From Bradyrhizobium sp. WSM3983 (lineage in GTDB: Bacteria > Pseudomonadota > Alphaproteobacteria > Rhizobiales > Xanthobacteraceae), in NCBI RefSeq assembly GCF_000473045.1, contig NZ_AXAY01000008.1:124001-188000 (forward strand): a stretch of DNA of 64,000 nucleotides, read 5' to 3'. This document shows positions 1 through 8,203 of the stretch, in pieces. Under the pieces are notes generated by a model. That model was not told the DNA's origin. It did not search any database and saw only the letters and a list, made by a program, of their open reading frames with translations. How positions within the stretch are numbered: position 1 is the first letter of the stretch; every line of letters begins with the position of its first letter. Made by a program: the position numbers and the translations under genes.

Positions 1-203
1 ATGATCATCGCAATGGTGGTGGTCTTGCCGGCGCCATTGCCGCCCAATAGCCCGGTGATGCTGCCGCGGGGAAGCGTGAAGGAGATGCCGTCCACCGCGC
101 GGGTCTGCTTGTAGACCTTGACGAGGCGATCGACCTCGATCGCCGCGGACAATGTGCTGTCCGCGACAGTCGGCCGACTTGCAGCATTGTCGTTCTCAGT
201 CAT
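1..203 (-). CDS. ABC transporter ATP-binding protein (N-terminal part, runs off window)
   Basis: Only the first 67 codons lie inside the window; the gene continues past base 1. The translation has a short polar N-terminus, then a typical ABC core entry (EVDRLVKVYKQTRAVDGISF) and a Walker A loop, GGNGAGKTT, at about residues 56-64. Spacing and wording resemble ABC-2 type exporter ATPases of the DrrA/NodI class. It would bind and hydrolyse ATP at the inner membrane for an unseen permease. The ATG at 201-203 is the only sensible start. It is divergent from regS, with a 140-base gap holding a 15-bp tandem repeat. Substrate cannot be told. Confidence 0.85.
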   Translation of the reverse strand, partial: MTENDNAASRPTVADSTLSAAIEVDRLVKVYKQTRAVDGISFTLPRGSITGLLGGNGAGKTTTIAMI

Positions 204-239
204 GCTAGAGGCGTTCTTCGGCCATTGCCGCGTAGAGCG

Positions 240-269
240 CAAGACTTGATGTAACAAGACTTGATGTCA
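240..269. repeat. 15-bp tandem repeat in the ABC/regS divergent promoter region
   Basis: Two adjacent copies of CAAGACTTGATGT followed by AA or CA lie between the two divergent start codons. The period of 15 bases and the position suggest a regulator site, but no known motif is recognised. Confidence 0.6.
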
Positions 270-343
270 GGGACTTCCGCCCCCATGGACCGTGCGGGCC
301 AGCGTGTTTGTGATCGGACACGCGCACCGCTAGATTGGCTGAG

Positions 344-1654
344 ATGACCGAGACTGCTGCTTCCGACTTCCGCCCGTCGCAACGACACATCCGCCTGGAC
401 ACCATCCTGCGGCTGCGCTGGCTCGCGGTGCTGGGCCAACTCGCCGCGATCTTCATCGTGGCGCAGGGGCTCGAGTTCGAGGTCGAGATCGTCCCCTGTG
501 TCAGCATCATCGCTCTGTCGGCGGCGCTCAATCTGGCTTTGCAGACCGTCGCCAACCCGATGCAGCGACTGGAGCCGCTCCAGGCCGCCGGACTGTTGGC
601 GCTGAACATCATGGAACTGGCCGGGCTGTTGTTCTTCACCGGCGGATTGCAGAACCCGTTCTCCTTCCTGTTCCTTGCTCCCGTCTTGATCTCGGCCACC
701 GCCTTGCCGGCCCGGCTGACTTTTGGCATCGGCGTTCTGGCCGTGGCCTGCGCCTCTATCCTGTTCTTCTTTCATTTTCCGCTGCCATGGGACTCCGAAG
801 ACCCCGTGGTGCTGCCGCCGATCTATCTTCTTGGCGTCTGGCTTTCGATCGTGCTCGCAATCGGCGTCACCAGTCTCTACTCGTTCCAGGTGACCGAGGA
901 GGCGCGCAAGCTTGCCGACGCATTGGCCGCGACCGAACTGGTGCTGACGCGCGAGCAGCACCTGACCCAGCTCGACGGATTGGCCGCCGCCGCCGCGCAC
1001 GAGCTCGGCACACCGCTTGCGACCATCTTCCTGATTTCGCGCGAGCTGGAAAAGACCGTGACGGATCCGGTCTTCGCGGCGGACCTGAAGACGTTGCGCG
1101 AGCAGACGCAACGCTGCCGCGATATTTTGAGCAAAATCACCCAGCTATCCTCCACCGGCGCACCGTTCGACCGCATGAAGCTGTCGGAGCTGATCGAAGA
1201 AGTGGTGGCACCGCACCGCGATTTCGGCGTCGACATCAAAGTGCGGATCGCGATCGCCGCCACGGCCGAGCCGGTCGGATCGCGCAATCCGGCAGTGCTC
1301 TATGGTGTCGGCAACATCGTCGAGAACGCGGTCGATTTCGCCAACTCTACGGTGGAGGTGAATGCGTGGTGGAACAATGAGACGATCGAGATCGTGATCT
1401 CGGACGACGGTCCCGGCATTCCGCCCGATCTCATGAACCGGATCGGCGAGCCCTATCTGTCGCGGCGGCGCGCCCAGGATGCCGGTGGCGGGCTGGGGCT
1501 CGGCGTGTTCATCGCCCGCACGTTGCTCGAACGTACCGGCGCCAAGGTCTCGTTTACCAATCGGACCTTTCCGGAACACGGTGCAGTGGTGCAGATCGCA
1601 TGGCCACGGGAGCGTTTTGAGGCTATCGAGAGCCTCGAAGAAACAATAGGATAG
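344..1654 (+). CDS. regS: RegB/ActS/PrrB-type redox sensor histidine kinase (RegS)
   Basis: This is a 436-residue membrane histidine kinase. Several hydrophobic segments fill roughly residues 25-185 and contain the RegB-family quinone-site signature GGLQNPF. A dimerisation/phosphoacceptor region follows with H-box AAAAHELGTPLATI (His near 220), then the redox-cysteine motif QRCRDIL, and finally N, G1 and G2 boxes (NIVENAVDFA, SDDGPGIP, GGGLGLGV). In this family the kinase senses the redox state of the quinone pool and phosphorylates RegA/RegR. The downstream response regulator fits that pairing. ATG 344 was chosen; an in-frame TTG at 335 is possible. The ribosome-binding site is weak for both. 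Confidence 0.93.
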   Translation: MTETAASDFRPSQRHIRLDTILRLRWLAVLGQLAAIFIVAQGLEFEVEIVPCVSIIALSAALNLALQTVANPMQRLEPLQAAGLLALNIMELAGLLFFTGGLQNPFSFLFLAPVLISATALPARLTFGIGVLAVACASILFFFHFPLPWDSEDPVVLPPIYLLGVWLSIVLAIGVTSLYSFQVTEEARKLADALAATELVLTREQHLTQLDGLAAAAAHELGTPLATIFLISRELEKTVTDPVFAADLKTLREQTQRCRDILSKITQLSSTGAPFDRMKLSELIEEVVAPHRDFGVDIKVRIAIAATAEPVGSRNPAVLYGVGNIVENAVDFANSTVEVNAWWNNETIEIVISDDGPGIPPDLMNRIGEPYLSRRRAQDAGGGLGLGVFIARTLLERTGAKVSFTNRTFPEHGAVVQIAWPRERFEAIESLEETIG

Positions 1655-1757
1655 GCCGCGACCTTGCGTCGCACTGAAGGGCCGATCGACTATCGGCGGC
1701 CTTGGCACCGCTTGATTGCGACGCCATATGTAGATGTGCAGGAGAGAGGACAAAACC

Positions 1758-2312
1758 TTGAACGCCATCGCCGAACTGAACGAACAGACCGACCGCTCGC
1801 TTCTCATCGTGGAAGACGACAAGCCGTTCCTGGAGCGCCTGTCGCGCGCCATGGAGACACGCGGCTTTGCGGTGACGTCATGTGACACGGTCTCGGATGG
1901 CCTTGCGCAGATCGGCAAGTCCGCGCCGGCCTTCGCCGTGGTCGATCTTCGTCTCGGCGACGGTAATGGTCTCGACGTCGTCTCCGCGCTGAAGAAGAAG
2001 CGCCCCGAGGCCCGCGCCATCGTGCTGACCGGCTATGGCAACATCGCCACCGCCGTGACCGCGGTGAAGATGGGCGCGATCGATTATCTCTCGAAGCCCG
2101 CCGATGCCGACGACGTCGTTGCAGCATTGCTCTCGACCAGCACGGACAAATCCGAGCTGCCCGCGAACCCGATGTCAGCTGACCGCGTGCGCTGGGAACA
2201 CATCCAGCGCATCTACGAGATGTGCAACCGCAACGTCTCGGAGACGGCGCGTCGCCTCAACATGCACCGGCGTACGCTGCAGCGGATTTTGGCGAAGCGC
2301 GCGCCAAGGTAA
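1758..2312 (+). CDS. regR: RegA/ActR/PrrA-type response regulator (RegR)
   Basis: A 184-residue two-domain regulator. The receiver domain (about 1-120) shows the acidic pair in LLIVEDDKPF, the phospho-Asp in VVDLRLGDGNG and the conserved Lys in YLSKPADADD. A Fis-type helix-turn-helix lies at the end (NVSETARRLNMHRRTLQRIL). The length equals that usual for RegA. A TTG start at 1758 is preferred because GGAGAGAGGA at 1741-1750 lies seven bases upstream; longer in-frame starts lack such a site. It is the partner of the upstream kinase. In Bradyrhizobium RegR activates the nifA operon and other redox-controlled genes, but no such target is in this window. Confidence 0.93.
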   Translation: MNAIAELNEQTDRSLLIVEDDKPFLERLSRAMETRGFAVTSCDTVSDGLAQIGKSAPAFAVVDLRLGDGNGLDVVSALKKKRPEARAIVLTGYGNIATAVTAVKMGAIDYLSKPADADDVVAALLSTSTDKSELPANPMSADRVRWEHIQRIYEMCNRNVSETARRLNMHRRTLQRILAKRAPR

Positions 2313-2324
2313 TTTTCACCGCTC

Positions 2325-2458
2325 TCGTGCCCCGGACGCAGCGCAGCACGAAGTGATGCGCTGCTGAGCCGGGGCCCATGCCTCAGCTTGAACCACTGCC
2401 TTCTGGGTCCCGGCTCTGCGCAGCAACGCTAAGGCGTTGCAGCGCGTCCGGGACACGA
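2325..2458. repeat. Palindromic intergenic repeat (GTGCCCCGGAC type)
   Basis: A 134-base element begins with TCGTGCCCCGGACGC and ends with GCGTCCGGGACACGA, which are near-complementary. Internal complementary blocks around CCGGGGCCCA and TGGGTCCCGG make a multi-hairpin. It separates the 3' ends of regR and mmcB. Only one copy of this type was found here. Confidence 0.7.
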
Positions 2459-2465
2459 GACCATT

Positions 2466-2957
2466 CTACTCCCAAAAATCTGCGTGCCCCTGCGGATCGA
2501 TCAGGCGGTTGATGCGCAGCGCTGCCGCCATTCCAAACCGCACCGTCATCTGCTTCCGCGTCGCGGCTGCGATCCTGTGCTCGGGCGCCTCGCAATGCAT
2601 GTGCGCGCCATAGGCGTCCGCGATGATCAGGCCGGTGTCTTCAGGAAAAATCTCGCACGGCAGATCCTGCGTGAAGGCGAAGAACAGCCGGTCGCAATGC
2701 GCGCGGTATTCGTGCCATTTCTGATCGGCGCGCAGGTCCTCGACTGACGATTTGATCTCGACGATCCAGATCTCGCCGCGCTCGTTCAACGCGGCGAGAT
2801 CGGCGCGCCGGCCTGACGGCAGCGGCAATTCGCTGATGCAGGAAAAACCGAGCGAGCGTAAAAGCCGCGCCGTGCCGCGCGCGATCGCGAGCGCAGTTTC
2901 CGACTGGCGACGGTCCAGCGGCGGCACGAGGGCGATGTTGCGGGCGGGACTGTCCAT
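2466..2957 (-). CDS. mmcB: MmcB-family DNA repair nuclease-like protein
   Basis: A 163-residue protein with a PD-(D/E)XK nuclease-like core. The motif pair RADLAAL and EIWIVEIKSS (about residues 50-70) supplies the Asp and Glu-x-Lys typical of the fold. Flanking sequence matches the MmcB family (formerly DUF1052), short alphaproteobacterial proteins linked to the SOS/mitomycin C response. It would act on damaged DNA in the cytoplasm. The gene is convergent with regR and the start ATG at 2955-2957 gives the family length. No LexA box was identified upstream. Family assignment is fairly sure; catalytic activity is inferred. Confidence 0.8.
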   Translation of the reverse strand: MDSPARNIALVPPLDRRQSETALAIARGTARLLRSLGFSCISELPLPSGRRADLAALNERGEIWIVEIKSSVEDLRADQKWHEYRAHCDRLFFAFTQDLPCEIFPEDTGLIIADAYGAHMHCEAPEHRIAAATRKQMTVRFGMAAALRINRLIDPQGHADFWE

Positions 2958-2984
2958 GGGGAGAGATTAGCCGATTCCTCCGCT

Positions 2985-3117
2985 GTCGTCCTGGCGAAAA
3001 GCCAGGACCCATTGCCCCGAGGGGTCGTTGTAACGCGAGCTGCTCACCACGCGTCTTCGCCAAACTGCTTCCTGGGGTAATGGGTCCTGGATCTGCGCTT
3101 CGCTTGTCCAGGACGAC
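2985..3117. repeat. Palindromic repeat family R1, copy 1
   Basis: A 133-base element opens with GTCGTCCTGGCGAAAAGCCA and closes with the complementary TTGTCCAGGACGAC, with an inner ACCCATTGCCCC/GGGTAATGGGTCC pair. A second copy lies at 16981-17120. The shared order of blocks, including TCTTCGCCAAAC in the middle, shows common descent. Confidence 0.85.
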
Positions 3118-3151
3118 ATTGGAGAATGACGCTGGCGCTTTACCCTTCCAT

Positions 3152-4753
3152 TCAGGTCCGCGGCATCACGATCACGCCCTCATTCCCGCGCAGATCCAGC
3201 ACTCCCTCCAGCCGCTCCCCCTCGCGATCCAGAAACGTCGACAGCAATATCTCGCTGCCGAAGCGGATCGCGCTGGTGGTGACCGCGATCGGCTCAGGGC
3301 CGAGATTGAGCACGATAATGAGCGCCCGGCCCTCGGCCTCGCGGCGATACACGAGTAAATCGCCTTGCGCGGTGATCGGATGATAGTCGCCTCCGACCAG
3401 CGCCGGTGAACTCTTCCGCAACGCCATCAGCCGCTTGTAGAGGCTGAGGATCGAGCGCGTGTCGGCGTCGAGATTGACGACGTTCTCGCGGATATGATCC
3501 TCTGGCAGCGGCAGCCACGGCCTGACCTCCGAGAAGCCGGAGAAGTTGGACGAATCCCACTGCATCGGCGTGCGGCAGCCGTCGCGCCCGACGCCTATAC
3601 CGGGGACGTTCTTCTCGAAGGGATCGCGGACATCCTCGGGCGCGATCGCAAGCTGATGCATGCCGATCTCGTCGCCATAATAGAGCGTCGGCGTGCCGCG
3701 CAAGGTCAGTAGCAGCATGGCGGCGACGCGGGCCTGCTCCGGCCCGACGCGGCTTGCGACGCGCGGACGGTCATGATTGCCGAGCACCCAGTTCGGCCAG
3801 GCGCCCTTCGGCAATGCCTTCTCGTAGTCGTCAATGATCTTCTCGATCGAGCGCGCACTCCAGAAGGTCGAGAGCAGCGCGAAATTGAACGGCATCTGCG
3901 CGCCGGTGAGATCATTGCCGTAATAGGCCATCAGCCGGTGCAGCGGCAGATAGACCTCGCCGATCAGCACGCGCGCATCATAAGCATTGGTGACACGCCG
4001 CATCTCGGCGATGACGTCAAACACCTCCGGCTGGTCGGTGGAGTATTGAGTGAGGATCTTTTCGTTCGGCGGCCGGCCCTCGACATAATGCGGGTTCGGC
4101 GGATTGTCGCGAAACTCGGCATCCTTGATCAGGTGCCAGATCACGTCGACGCGAAAGCCGTCGACGCCCTTCTCCAGCCAGAACCGCATCACGTCGTAGA
4201 TCGCGGCGCGGACCTCGGGGTTGCGCCAGTTGAGGTCCGGCTGCTGGGCCAGGAAGGCGTGGTAGTAATATTGACCCGTCGCGGCGTCGACCTGCCATGC
4301 GCTGCCGCCGAATTCGGACAGCCAGTTGTTCGGTACGTCGCCATCGGAGCCAGGATCGCGCCAGATGTACCAATCGCGCCTGGGATTGTCGCGCGAGGAC
4401 CGGCTCTCGACGAACCAGGGATGCTGGTCGGAGGTGTGGTTCGGCACAAGATCGAGGATCAGCTTCAGGCCGGCCTCATGCGCGGCCGCGATCAGCGCGT
4501 CGAAATCCGCCATCGCGCCGAACAGCGGATCGATGCCGGTATAGTCGGAGATGTCGTAGCCGAAATCGGTCATCGGCGAGGGGAAGATCGGCGACAGCCA
4601 GATCGCGTCGACGCCGAGCGATTTCACATAAGGCAGCCGCCGCAAAATGCCGGCGAGATCGCCGACGCCGTCACCGTCGCTGTCCTGAAACGAGCGCGGA
4701 TAGATCTGATAGAAGATGCCGTCGCGCCACCAGTTCTCGCCGCCCTGAGCCAT
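3152..4753 (-). CDS. GH13 alpha-glucosidase (oligo-1,6-glucosidase-like)
   Basis: A 533-residue glycoside hydrolase of family 13. The N-terminus WWRDGIFYQIYPRSF and region I DLVPNHTS (101-108) are typical of alpha-glucosidases and trehalose-type members. The catalytic nucleophile is expected at Asp203 (GFRVDVIWHL), the acid/base at Glu266 (LIGEVYLP) and the third carboxylate at Asp328 (VLGNHDRPR). It hydrolyses alpha-glucosidic bonds of short oligosaccharides, probably in the cytoplasm since no signal peptide is seen. ATG 4753 was chosen because it gives the usual length and begins just before the conserved domain; an upstream ATG at 4819 would add 22 arginine-rich residues. Exact substrate is not predictable. 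Confidence 0.88.
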   Translation of the reverse strand: MAQGGENWWRDGIFYQIYPRSFQDSDGDGVGDLAGILRRLPYVKSLGVDAIWLSPIFPSPMTDFGYDISDYTGIDPLFGAMADFDALIAAAHEAGLKLILDLVPNHTSDQHPWFVESRSSRDNPRRDWYIWRDPGSDGDVPNNWLSEFGGSAWQVDAATGQYYYHAFLAQQPDLNWRNPEVRAAIYDVMRFWLEKGVDGFRVDVIWHLIKDAEFRDNPPNPHYVEGRPPNEKILTQYSTDQPEVFDVIAEMRRVTNAYDARVLIGEVYLPLHRLMAYYGNDLTGAQMPFNFALLSTFWSARSIEKIIDDYEKALPKGAWPNWVLGNHDRPRVASRVGPEQARVAAMLLLTLRGTPTLYYGDEIGMHQLAIAPEDVRDPFEKNVPGIGVGRDGCRTPMQWDSSNFSGFSEVRPWLPLPEDHIRENVVNLDADTRSILSLYKRLMALRKSSPALVGGDYHPITAQGDLLVYRREAEGRALIIVLNLGPEPIAVTTSAIRFGSEILLSTFLDREGERLEGVLDLRGNEGVIVMPRT

Positions 4754-4926
4754 ATTGGAAAACCCACCCAAAAATCTGCGCCTCGCGCGAGAGAACGCGG
4801 AAGCAACGTCCCGGTTCAAACAGCCACGCGAATTGGGACGGCCGTGTGACAGCGCGTACGACTGTTCCCCGGCCGGGCCACGACTATTTTGCTTGGCGGC
4901 GCAGCAAAAATCGGCATTGTGAGCCC

Positions 4927-5598
4927 ATGACCGAGCAAAACGACACGCAACTAGCCAAGGCCGGCGCGATCATCGTCCCCGTGACGCTGTTCGAGCAGAA
5001 CTGCACCATCATCTGGGACGAGCCCAGCAAAAAGGCCGTGGTGATCGATCCCGGCGGCGACGTGCCGAAGATTCTCGAGGCGATCAAGCAGAGCGGCGTC
5101 ACCGTGGAAAAGATCTGGCTGACCCACGGTCATATCGACCATGTCGGCGGCGCGGCGGAATTGCGCGATGCGCTGAAGGTGCCGATCGAGGGTCCGCATG
5201 TCGCGGACAAATATCTGCTCGACAACGTGGTCGAGAGCGGCGCGCGTTTCGGCATGACGGGGGTGCGCAATTTCGAGCCGGACCGCTGGCTCGACGAAGG
5301 CGAAACCGTGTCGATCGGCGGGTTGACGTTCGACATTTTCCACTGCCCTGGCCACTCGCCGGGCAGCGTGGTGTTCTTCAACAAGGATCTGCGGTTTGCC
5401 CATGTCGGCGACGTCTTGTTCGCGGGCTCGGTCGGACGCACCGATTTGCCCGGCGGCAACCACGCCACGCTGATCAACTCGATCATGACGAAACTCTTGC
5501 CGCTCGGCGACGATGTCGGTTTCATCTGCGGCCACGGCGCCGGCTCGAGCATCGGTCAGGAGCGGATGACCAATCCGTTCATCACCGGCGAGATGTAG
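4927..5598 (+). CDS. MBL-fold metallo-hydrolase (glyoxalase II-like, YcbL type)
   Basis: A 223-residue metallo-beta-lactamase-fold protein. The zinc motif THGHIDHVGG places His67, His69, Asp71 and His72. Further ligands are His143 in HCPGHSPG, Asp162 in HVGDVLFAG and a C-terminal His in FICGHGAGS. Size and the FAGSVGRTDLPGG segment match the small glyoxalase II-like group, which hydrolyses thioesters such as S-lactoylglutathione. The start at 4927 leaves out an unrelated upstream open frame that is only the antisense of the glucosidase. It stands alone on the plus strand, convergent with the HxlR gene. Confidence 0.88.
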   Translation: MTEQNDTQLAKAGAIIVPVTLFEQNCTIIWDEPSKKAVVIDPGGDVPKILEAIKQSGVTVEKIWLTHGHIDHVGGAAELRDALKVPIEGPHVADKYLLDNVVESGARFGMTGVRNFEPDRWLDEGETVSIGGLTFDIFHCPGHSPGSVVFFNKDLRFAHVGDVLFAGSVGRTDLPGGNHATLINSIMTKLLPLGDDVGFICGHGAGSSIGQERMTNPFITGEM

Positions 5599-5601
5599 GT
5601 T

Positions 5602-5970
5602 TTATTCGGCGGCGTCCGCCAGCGGCGCCACTTCGCCGAGATTGCGTTCACCCCACTCACGGATTGCCGCGACGACCGGCACAAAACTCTTGCCCTTGCG
5701 GGTGAGGCGATACTCGACCTTCGGCGGCACCTCGCCGAAGTCCTTGCGGTCGATCAGGCCGCTCGCGGTCAGCGCCTTCAATTCACGGCTGAGCACGCGC
5801 GGGGTGATCTCGGCACTGCCTGACGTGCCGCGCAGCAGGCCGCTGCGGATCTCGCCGTAGCGGCGCGGGCCGTCCTTGAGGTCCCAGACGATGCGCAGCT
5901 TGTACTTGCCGCTGATCATTTTCTGGAATGCCGCGACGGGGCAGCTGCGCGCCGGGACTGCCTTGGGCAT
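5602..5970 (-). CDS. HxlR-family transcriptional regulator
   Basis: A 122-residue winged-helix regulator. The family hallmark CPVAAFQKMISGKYKLRIVW with an N-terminal cysteine (about residue 10) is followed by the recognition segment ITPRVLSRELKALTASGLI and wing VEYRLTRKG. HxlR proteins are dimeric cytosolic regulators, many of which sense reactive electrophiles through that cysteine. ATG 5970 follows GGAGGAGACGAC, a good ribosome-binding site, so it is preferred over 5988. It is divergent from the ABM-like gene at 6103, which is its likely target; two direct repeats lie between them. Confidence 0.9.
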   Translation of the reverse strand: MPKAVPARSCPVAAFQKMISGKYKLRIVWDLKDGPRRYGEIRSGLLRGTSGSAEITPRVLSRELKALTASGLIDRKDFGEVPPKVEYRLTRKGKSFVPVVAAIREWGERNLGEVAPLADAAE

Positions 5971-6017
5971 GTCGTCTCCTCCATCCAAGGCTCAGAGGAT
6001 AAGAGCGACGCTGAAAA

Positions 6018-6045
6018 AGTCCATACTATCAATTTTGTCCATACT
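6018..6045. promoter_or_regulatory. Paired direct repeats, candidate HxlR operator
   Basis: GTCCATACT occurs at 6019-6027 and again at 6037-6045, an 18-base spacing (about two helical turns), in the intergenic space between the divergent hxlR-type gene and the ABM gene. AT-rich sequence lies between the copies. Confidence 0.5.
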
Positions 6046-6102
6046 TGCGGGATGGCGTGTAAGCCGCAGATGATGGTGCACATGACGAACAGGGAGCGTC
6101 AC

Positions 6103-6408
6103 ATGAAGCACTTCATGATCAAGTACGAATTCAAGAACGGTACGACCGAGGCTTGGCACCAGGAGATCGGCCGCTTCATCAAGGCGATCGACAGCGATCC
6201 GGAGCTGACAGGGCGGCTCAGCTATCGCGTCCTGAAGAACCGCGACGACGGCCACTATTTCCATCTCGCCAGCGTCACTGATGATGCCGTGCAAAAAACG
6301 CTGCAATCGCGCGATTTCTTCAAGGCGTATACGGAGATGACGCGGAAAGTGGCCGCCGGCGGCGAGGTCACGGTGACGCCGATCGAGATGATCGGCGCGA
6401 CGAAGTAG
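6103..6408 (+). CDS. Small ABM-like (antibiotic biosynthesis monooxygenase/dimeric barrel) protein
   Basis: A 101-residue alpha/beta protein. It begins KHFMIKYEF, has a helix containing WHQEIGRFIKAIDSDPEL and ends with a strand and DDAVQKTLQSRDFFKAYTEM-type helix. This layout fits the ferredoxin-like dimeric barrel family that includes ABM monooxygenases and stress-responsive A/B-barrel proteins. ATG 6103 has AGGGAGCGTC just upstream; earlier in-frame ATGs do not. It is probably controlled by the divergent HxlR regulator, a common pairing for quinone or electrophile detoxification. Activity is inferred only. Confidence 0.65.
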   Translation: MKHFMIKYEFKNGTTEAWHQEIGRFIKAIDSDPELTGRLSYRVLKNRDDGHYFHLASVTDDAVQKTLQSRDFFKAYTEMTRKVAAGGEVTVTPIEMIGATK

Positions 6409-6410
6409 AC

Positions 6411-7625
6411 CTACTTCATCAGTCCCGCAGCAGTCAGCGCGCGCGTGATGATCTGGCCGAGATCGAAGCCGCGGGATTCCTCGCGCTTCGACTCGGCTGC
6501 CTCTTCCGCAACCGCAGCGCGGATCGAGCGGGCGAGATGCGGGGCGGGCGAACGCGCGGGCACCGCTTTTGCCGGCGCGGCAGGCTTCGCTTCCGCCTTC
6601 TTCTTGGCCGTATCCGGAATCCATCCGGTGAGCCCGAAGAACTTTGCGATGTGGTAGGACGAGGAGATGCCGGCCTCGATCAAGAACGCGCCCTCTATGC
6701 CGTAGCGCTGGTCGTTATCGGCGAGCCCCAGCGGCGTGCCGTGCGCCATGCCGGTGATGGCGTAGGACTCGACCAGCGTCTCGCCGTCCTTGTTCCACCA
6801 GGCCTGGCGCGGATAGCCGTCGACATTGGTCTCGGCCATCGGCGTCATCGGCAGATCATGCAGATCGAGCCACTGCTTGACGATCTCGTTGGCGTTGCCG
6901 GGATTGACGGTGCGGTCGGCGCCGCCGTGCCACACCGAAATCTTCGGCCAGGGCCCGCGGTGGTTCGAGGCCCGACGCACGAAATCGCCGAGTTCGCGCT
7001 CGGGCCGCGCTGGAGAATGAAACATGCCGTCCAGTGCCTCGCGCAAATTCGACGCGATGCCGTAGGGCAATCCGGCGATCACTGCGCCGGCTGCGAACAC
7101 TTCAGGATAGGTCGCGAGCATCACCGAGGTCATGCCGCCACCGGCGGAGAGGCCGGTGATGAAGACACGCCTGGGATCGATGCGATGCGTCTCGACCATA
7201 TGCGCGATCATCTCGCGGATCGAACGCGCCTCGCCGCTGTCGCGCGCGGTGTCTTCCGGATTGAACCAGTTGAAGCAGGTGTTGCCGTTGTTGATGCGCT
7301 GCTGCTCGGGCATCACCAGCGCAAAGCCATAGTGACGCGCGAGCGTCGACCAGCCCGCGCCGAGATCGTAAGCCGCGGCGGTCTGGCCGCAGCCATGCAG
7401 CACGACGACGAGCGCACGCGGCTTCTGCAATTGCGCCGGCACGAACGCGAACATGCGCAAGGCTCCGGGATTGTCGCCGAAGCCCGTGACTTCCTCCAGC
7501 GGACTGGAGGCATCGGCGCTCGCGCCAAAGTAAGGCAAGCGCAGTCCGTCCATCCTTGGCAGACGTCTCAAGAGGTCGACATTTTTGGCTAACGACACGG
7601 CAAATTCCTGGTGGGCGGCTTTCAA
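6411..7625 (-). CDS. PHB depolymerase-family esterase
   Basis: A 404-residue alpha/beta hydrolase of the extracellular-type poly(3-hydroxybutyrate) depolymerase/feruloyl-esterase family. It shows the oxyanion-loop strand ALVVVLHGCGQTA, the lipase box GLSAGGG with Ser160, an Asp in VWHGGADRTVNP and a His in GMAHGTPLG. The C-terminal 70 residues are an Ala/Lys/Pro-rich linker plus a short helical tail (RGFDLGQIITRALTAAGL), seen in rhizobial members. No clear signal peptide starts the protein, so location is uncertain. It is convergent with the ABM gene, with only two bases between stops. Substrate (PHB oligomers or another ester) is not determined. Confidence 0.85.
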   Translation of the reverse strand: MKAAHQEFAVSLAKNVDLLRRLPRMDGLRLPYFGASADASSPLEEVTGFGDNPGALRMFAFVPAQLQKPRALVVVLHGCGQTAAAYDLGAGWSTLARHYGFALVMPEQQRINNGNTCFNWFNPEDTARDSGEARSIREMIAHMVETHRIDPRRVFITGLSAGGGMTSVMLATYPEVFAAGAVIAGLPYGIASNLREALDGMFHSPARPERELGDFVRRASNHRGPWPKISVWHGGADRTVNPGNANEIVKQWLDLHDLPMTPMAETNVDGYPRQAWWNKDGETLVESYAITGMAHGTPLGLADNDQRYGIEGAFLIEAGISSSYHIAKFFGLTGWIPDTAKKKAEAKPAAPAKAVPARSPAPHLARSIRAAVAEEAAESKREESRGFDLGQIITRALTAAGLMK

Positions 7626-7738
7626 CGTTTACCCAGACCAGATAGTTGCTGCAGTGCAAAATGAAAAGGCCGTGTGCTGCCCGTACTCCGGAATCACGCA
7701 GATTCCCGCAGGAATCCGCACGTATTAACCGCAATGCC

Positions 7739-8200
7739 TCAACTTCGTGCAGATGCGCGGCGCATCCACGTCAGGAATGCGGCGCTGATCATGATTAACG
7801 CCGCAAACAGCGAGAGCGAGACGAGAAAACCTGCGCGCACTGATTGCAACCCTTCCACCGCAAAGAAGACCGCGCCGATTGCGGCCACTCCGGCCGCATT
7901 CCCGATCTGCGCTATGGTGCCGTAGATGCCGGACGCCGAGCCGGCAGCGAGAGGTTTGACGGTCGAGAGTACCGCGCCGGAGAGCAGCGCCATCACCATG
8001 CCTTGGCCGTAGCCGAAGATGATCATGATGAGCGCGAGCGCTATCGGCGTCAGCGCGTCGATACAGCCTGCTACGAGCGCGAGCGCGACAAGGCCCGCGA
8101 TCTGCAACGCGCAGCCTTCGATCAGCACTTTGGACTTGCTGCCTTGGCTCGATTGCTGCATGTCGGTTCCCGCTGATTTTGCAGGGGTTTGGAAGCTCAT
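7739..8200 (-). pseudogene. MFS transporter remnant (C-terminal third only)
   Basis: An open frame of 153 codons encodes about four membrane helices (LIEGCALQIAGLVALALVAG, IALALIMIIFGYGQGMVMAL, the GIYGTIAQIGNAAGVAAIGA helix and a last one). They match the last helices of DHA2-type drug-export MFS proteins, which normally have about 460-480 residues. The first 20 residues are unrelated and overlap the promoter area of the divergent sthA, so the original gene seems to have lost its 5' two thirds. It may still be translated, but a transporter function is unlikely. Confidence 0.7.
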
Positions 8201-8203
8201 CCG

